The notes under the pieces were generated by a model. The model was not told the origin of the DNA and did not search any database. It saw nothing but the letters and a program-made list of their open reading frames with translations. A stretch of 14,517 bases of DNA, taken from positions 1 to 14,517 of the forward strand of contig JAJPDY010000008.1 of the NCBI GenBank assembly GCA_023252395.1, in the 5' to 3' direction. The DNA comes from Nitrososphaera sp. (GTDB taxonomy: Archaea; Thermoproteota; Nitrososphaeria; Nitrososphaerales; Nitrososphaeraceae). A program made the translations under genes and the position numbers. Below, one piece after another: positions 13,349-14,517 of the stretch (positions within the stretch are counted from its first letter, which is position 1; every line of letters starts with the position of its first letter).

Positions 13349-13358
13349 ATTCTTAAGG
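13349..13358 (-). promoter_or_regulatory. TATA box of the zinc-ribbon gene
   Basis: Minus-strand CTTAAGAATA is centred 25 nt before the GTG at 13328, supporting that start. Confidence 0.5.
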
Positions 13359-13384
13359 TCTAGAGCACTTGGAGGGGAGGGGGT

Positions 13385-13444
13385 ATGGACTGCCAAAAAC
13401 TACGGCAACAAGAGTGCAAAAACCTAGAGAAAGCGTGGCAATAA
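13385..13444 (+). CDS. Doubtful 19-codon ORF with purine-rich leader
   Basis: An ATG at 13385 opens 19 codons (MDCQKLRQQECKNLEKAWQ) just after GGAGGGGAGGGGG, which resembles an over-strong Shine-Dalgarno. No TATA box is evident at the right distance and the peptide has no recognisable motif. It is listed because it is the only candidate gene in the 231-bp gap between the zinc-ribbon and HExxH genes. That gap otherwise holds A+T tracts near 13452-13461 and 13511-13520. Confidence 0.15.
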   Translation: MDCQKLRQQECKNLEKAWQ

Positions 13445-13559
13445 TGCTCTGCCTTTTATCTAGTGGCGATGTCAATTCACATTTATTTTCCTGAAAGTCT
13501 CGGCAGATTTTGAATATTTTTGTTGGGCAAGGTTAATCTGGAGATTTTGCAGAGATAGT

Positions 13560-13943
13560 GTGCTTCTTTGGTGGATGCAAGAATTGGTTGCTGATCTGCG
13601 TTTTCGGGGCGGCCTTGGCAAGCGCGGGCTGATGTTCGTGCCCTACTACGGGCGTTCACGAGTGTTTATAGCAAACTATAGCTCTTGGCGGGAATACCAC
13701 CGGGAAGGCAGGATCGCAGAAGTGGCGACATCGCTCCTGAGCCACGAGACGCTTCACATTGCGATAAACAAGTTTTCGCTTGCCGCATCTGCAAACCTTG
13801 ACAACCTCTTTGGCAGCTCGAACAGCTGGGAGCTCTATAGCCATGGCCTTGGCGACTTTATGATGCCGGGCAATCGACAGGCAAAATGTGCAAGAAAATC
13901 TGCAAAAAGAAAAAAAGTATCTAGCGCAGGCCGCCGTACCTGA
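13560..13943 (+). CDS. Small HExxH protein, putative zinc metalloprotease
   Basis: A 127-aa protein with the zincin signature HETLH at residues 62-66, inside a helix (about 53-70). It is preceded by an edge strand RVFIANY at 34-40, the arrangement seen in minimal zinc peptidases. His62 and His66 would bind zinc and Glu63 would be catalytic. The third ligand is uncertain: Asp81, Glu91 and His95 are candidates downstream. There is no signal peptide and no obvious second domain, and the last 25 residues are basic and probably disordered. The start is GTG at 13560, 25 nt after a GTTAAT element; ATG 13575 is the alternative. The 3' end overlaps the convergent mpgS by 23 nt. Peptidase activity is inferred from the motif alone. 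Confidence 0.6.
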   Translation: MLLWWMQELVADLRFRGGLGKRGLMFVPYYGRSRVFIANYSSWREYHREGRIAEVATSLLSHETLHIAINKFSLAASANLDNLFGSSNSWELYSHGLGDFMMPGNRQAKCARKSAKRKKVSSAGRRT

Positions 13944-14517
13944 GAAAAGTGTCAGCCTTCTCCCTTATGCCTTTCTCAAATTCTGAAATGCCTATCGTGC
14001 TAATGGGCTCTATCACGCGGTATTTCCTGCCATAGTCAACACGCTTGCCCTTTGACAAGTGCCTGAGCTGGTCCTGCATGCTTTCCCTGATCTCGTCCGG
14101 GCAGACCTTGCTCTCGTATATTGTTGCAAGGGAAGCCTCGAGCATCTCGTTCAGGTGGGCCGCCCCCTTGTCCTCGTGAAAGTGGGGGTTCCTCGTTTCA
14201 ATCTGGAATACCTCGACGCCTTTTTCCATTATCTGGGGGTAGTCCGAGGGCACCAGCCCACCAAACTTTTCAAATATGTCAATGAACTCGCGAGTCTCCA
14301 CAGAATAGCCACTTGAATAATGCAGGCGCTCTGCAAGCGGCATGGAAAGCGCGTGCTCGCCGGCGTTGCCTGTCTTTATTATCTCAGTCTCAAACCCAGT
14401 GACATTAGCCAAGAGCCCGTTGAGGTTCTTGTTCGTTATCTCTGACACCCTGCCCCACTTTGAGAACTGGAGCGAGTTGTTCCTGACCTTTGGCTTGAAG
14501 ACCCATGACACCCTTAC
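13921..14517 (-). CDS. mpgS: Mannosyl-3-phosphoglycerate synthase, C-terminal part (cut by window edge)
   Basis: The last 198 codons of a gene whose 5' half lies beyond the right edge; an internal GTG at 14511 is not the start. MpgS transfers mannose from GDP-mannose to 3-phosphoglycerate, the first step to the compatible solute mannosylglycerate. Counting from the window edge, family-specific stretches are WGRVSEITN at 21-29, TGNAGEHA at 49-56 and FQIETRNPHFHEDKG at 94-108, all close to my recollection of the Pyrococcus enzyme. The expected full length is near 390 aa, so about half is visible. The phosphatase partner (mpgP) is not in the window and may lie upstream of mpgS or be fused or unlinked. 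The C-terminus ends LRYGGLR. Confidence 0.93.
   Translation of the reverse strand, partial: VRVSWVFKPKVRNNSLQFSKWGRVSEITNKNLNGLLANVTGFETEIIKTGNAGEHALSMPLAERLHYSSGYSVETREFIDIFEKFGGLVPSDYPQIMEKGVEVFQIETRNPHFHEDKGAAHLNEMLEASLATIYESKVCPDEIRESMQDQLRHLSKGKRVDYGRKYRVIEPISTIGISEFEKGIREKADTFLRYGGLR

Noticed and set aside
13031..13363. 110-codon plus-strand frame over the Cys-rich and zinc-ribbon genes
   Set aside because: It overlaps two better-supported genes and has shadow-like Ser/Arg/Pro composition.
1..14517. CRISPR arrays, IS ends, tRNA or rRNA genes
   Set aside because: I looked for regularly spaced repeats, terminal repeats with a transposase, and cloverleaf or rRNA signatures; none were visible.

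Overview
The window looks like chromosomal sequence from an ammonia-oxidising thaumarchaeon of the Nitrososphaera type. This is inferred from several things: the archaeal purQ/purL/purF set, a YchF-like GTPase with a TGS tail, a BirA-type biotin ligase, a mannosyl-3-phosphoglycerate synthase, many tiny zinc-finger proteins, archaeal TATA boxes placed 25-30 nt before start codons, and roughly 50% G+C. No database search was possible, so the genus is a guess. There are no rRNA, tRNA, CRISPR or IS elements.

Layout. (1) 31-4991: a twin-CBS protein diverges from purQ-purL (1-nt gap), followed by purF with its own promoter and Shine-Dalgarno. These enzymes perform the first step (PurF) and fourth step (PurQL) of IMP synthesis; purS is not here. 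(2) 4993-5630: a 52-aa C2H2 zinc-finger protein on the minus strand, and a membrane-anchored hypothetical protein. (3) 5660-6875: an A+T-rich divergent pair, a SAM methyltransferase and a MarR regulator, with an 11-bp perfect inverted repeat at the methyltransferase start. (4) 6957-9735: a CoA-binding protein, a conserved-looking hypothetical, a 47-aa membrane micro-ORF, an Obg/YchF-family GTPase with a small downstream partner, and a convergent ArnR1-like winged-helix protein. (5) 9848-10840: birA, presumably biotinylating the carboxylase carrier subunit used in CO2 fixation. (6) 10843-13328: four short Cys-rich or zinc-ribbon proteins around a glycerate 2-kinase. (7) 13560-14517: a small HExxH (putative metalloprotease) protein converging on the 3' half of mpgS, which runs off the right edge.

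Most genes appear to be transcribed singly from TATA promoters so close to the start codon that the mRNAs are probably leaderless. I used this spacing to choose starts (CoA-binding protein, GTPase, birA, glycerate kinase and several small proteins). No intergenic stretch exceeds about 300 bases; the longest without a confident gene (13329-13559) holds only promoter-like A+T tracts and a doubtful 19-codon ORF. The best candidates for undescribed biology are the HExxH protein, the MarR/methyltransferase divergon with its operator, and the set of small metal-binding proteins.
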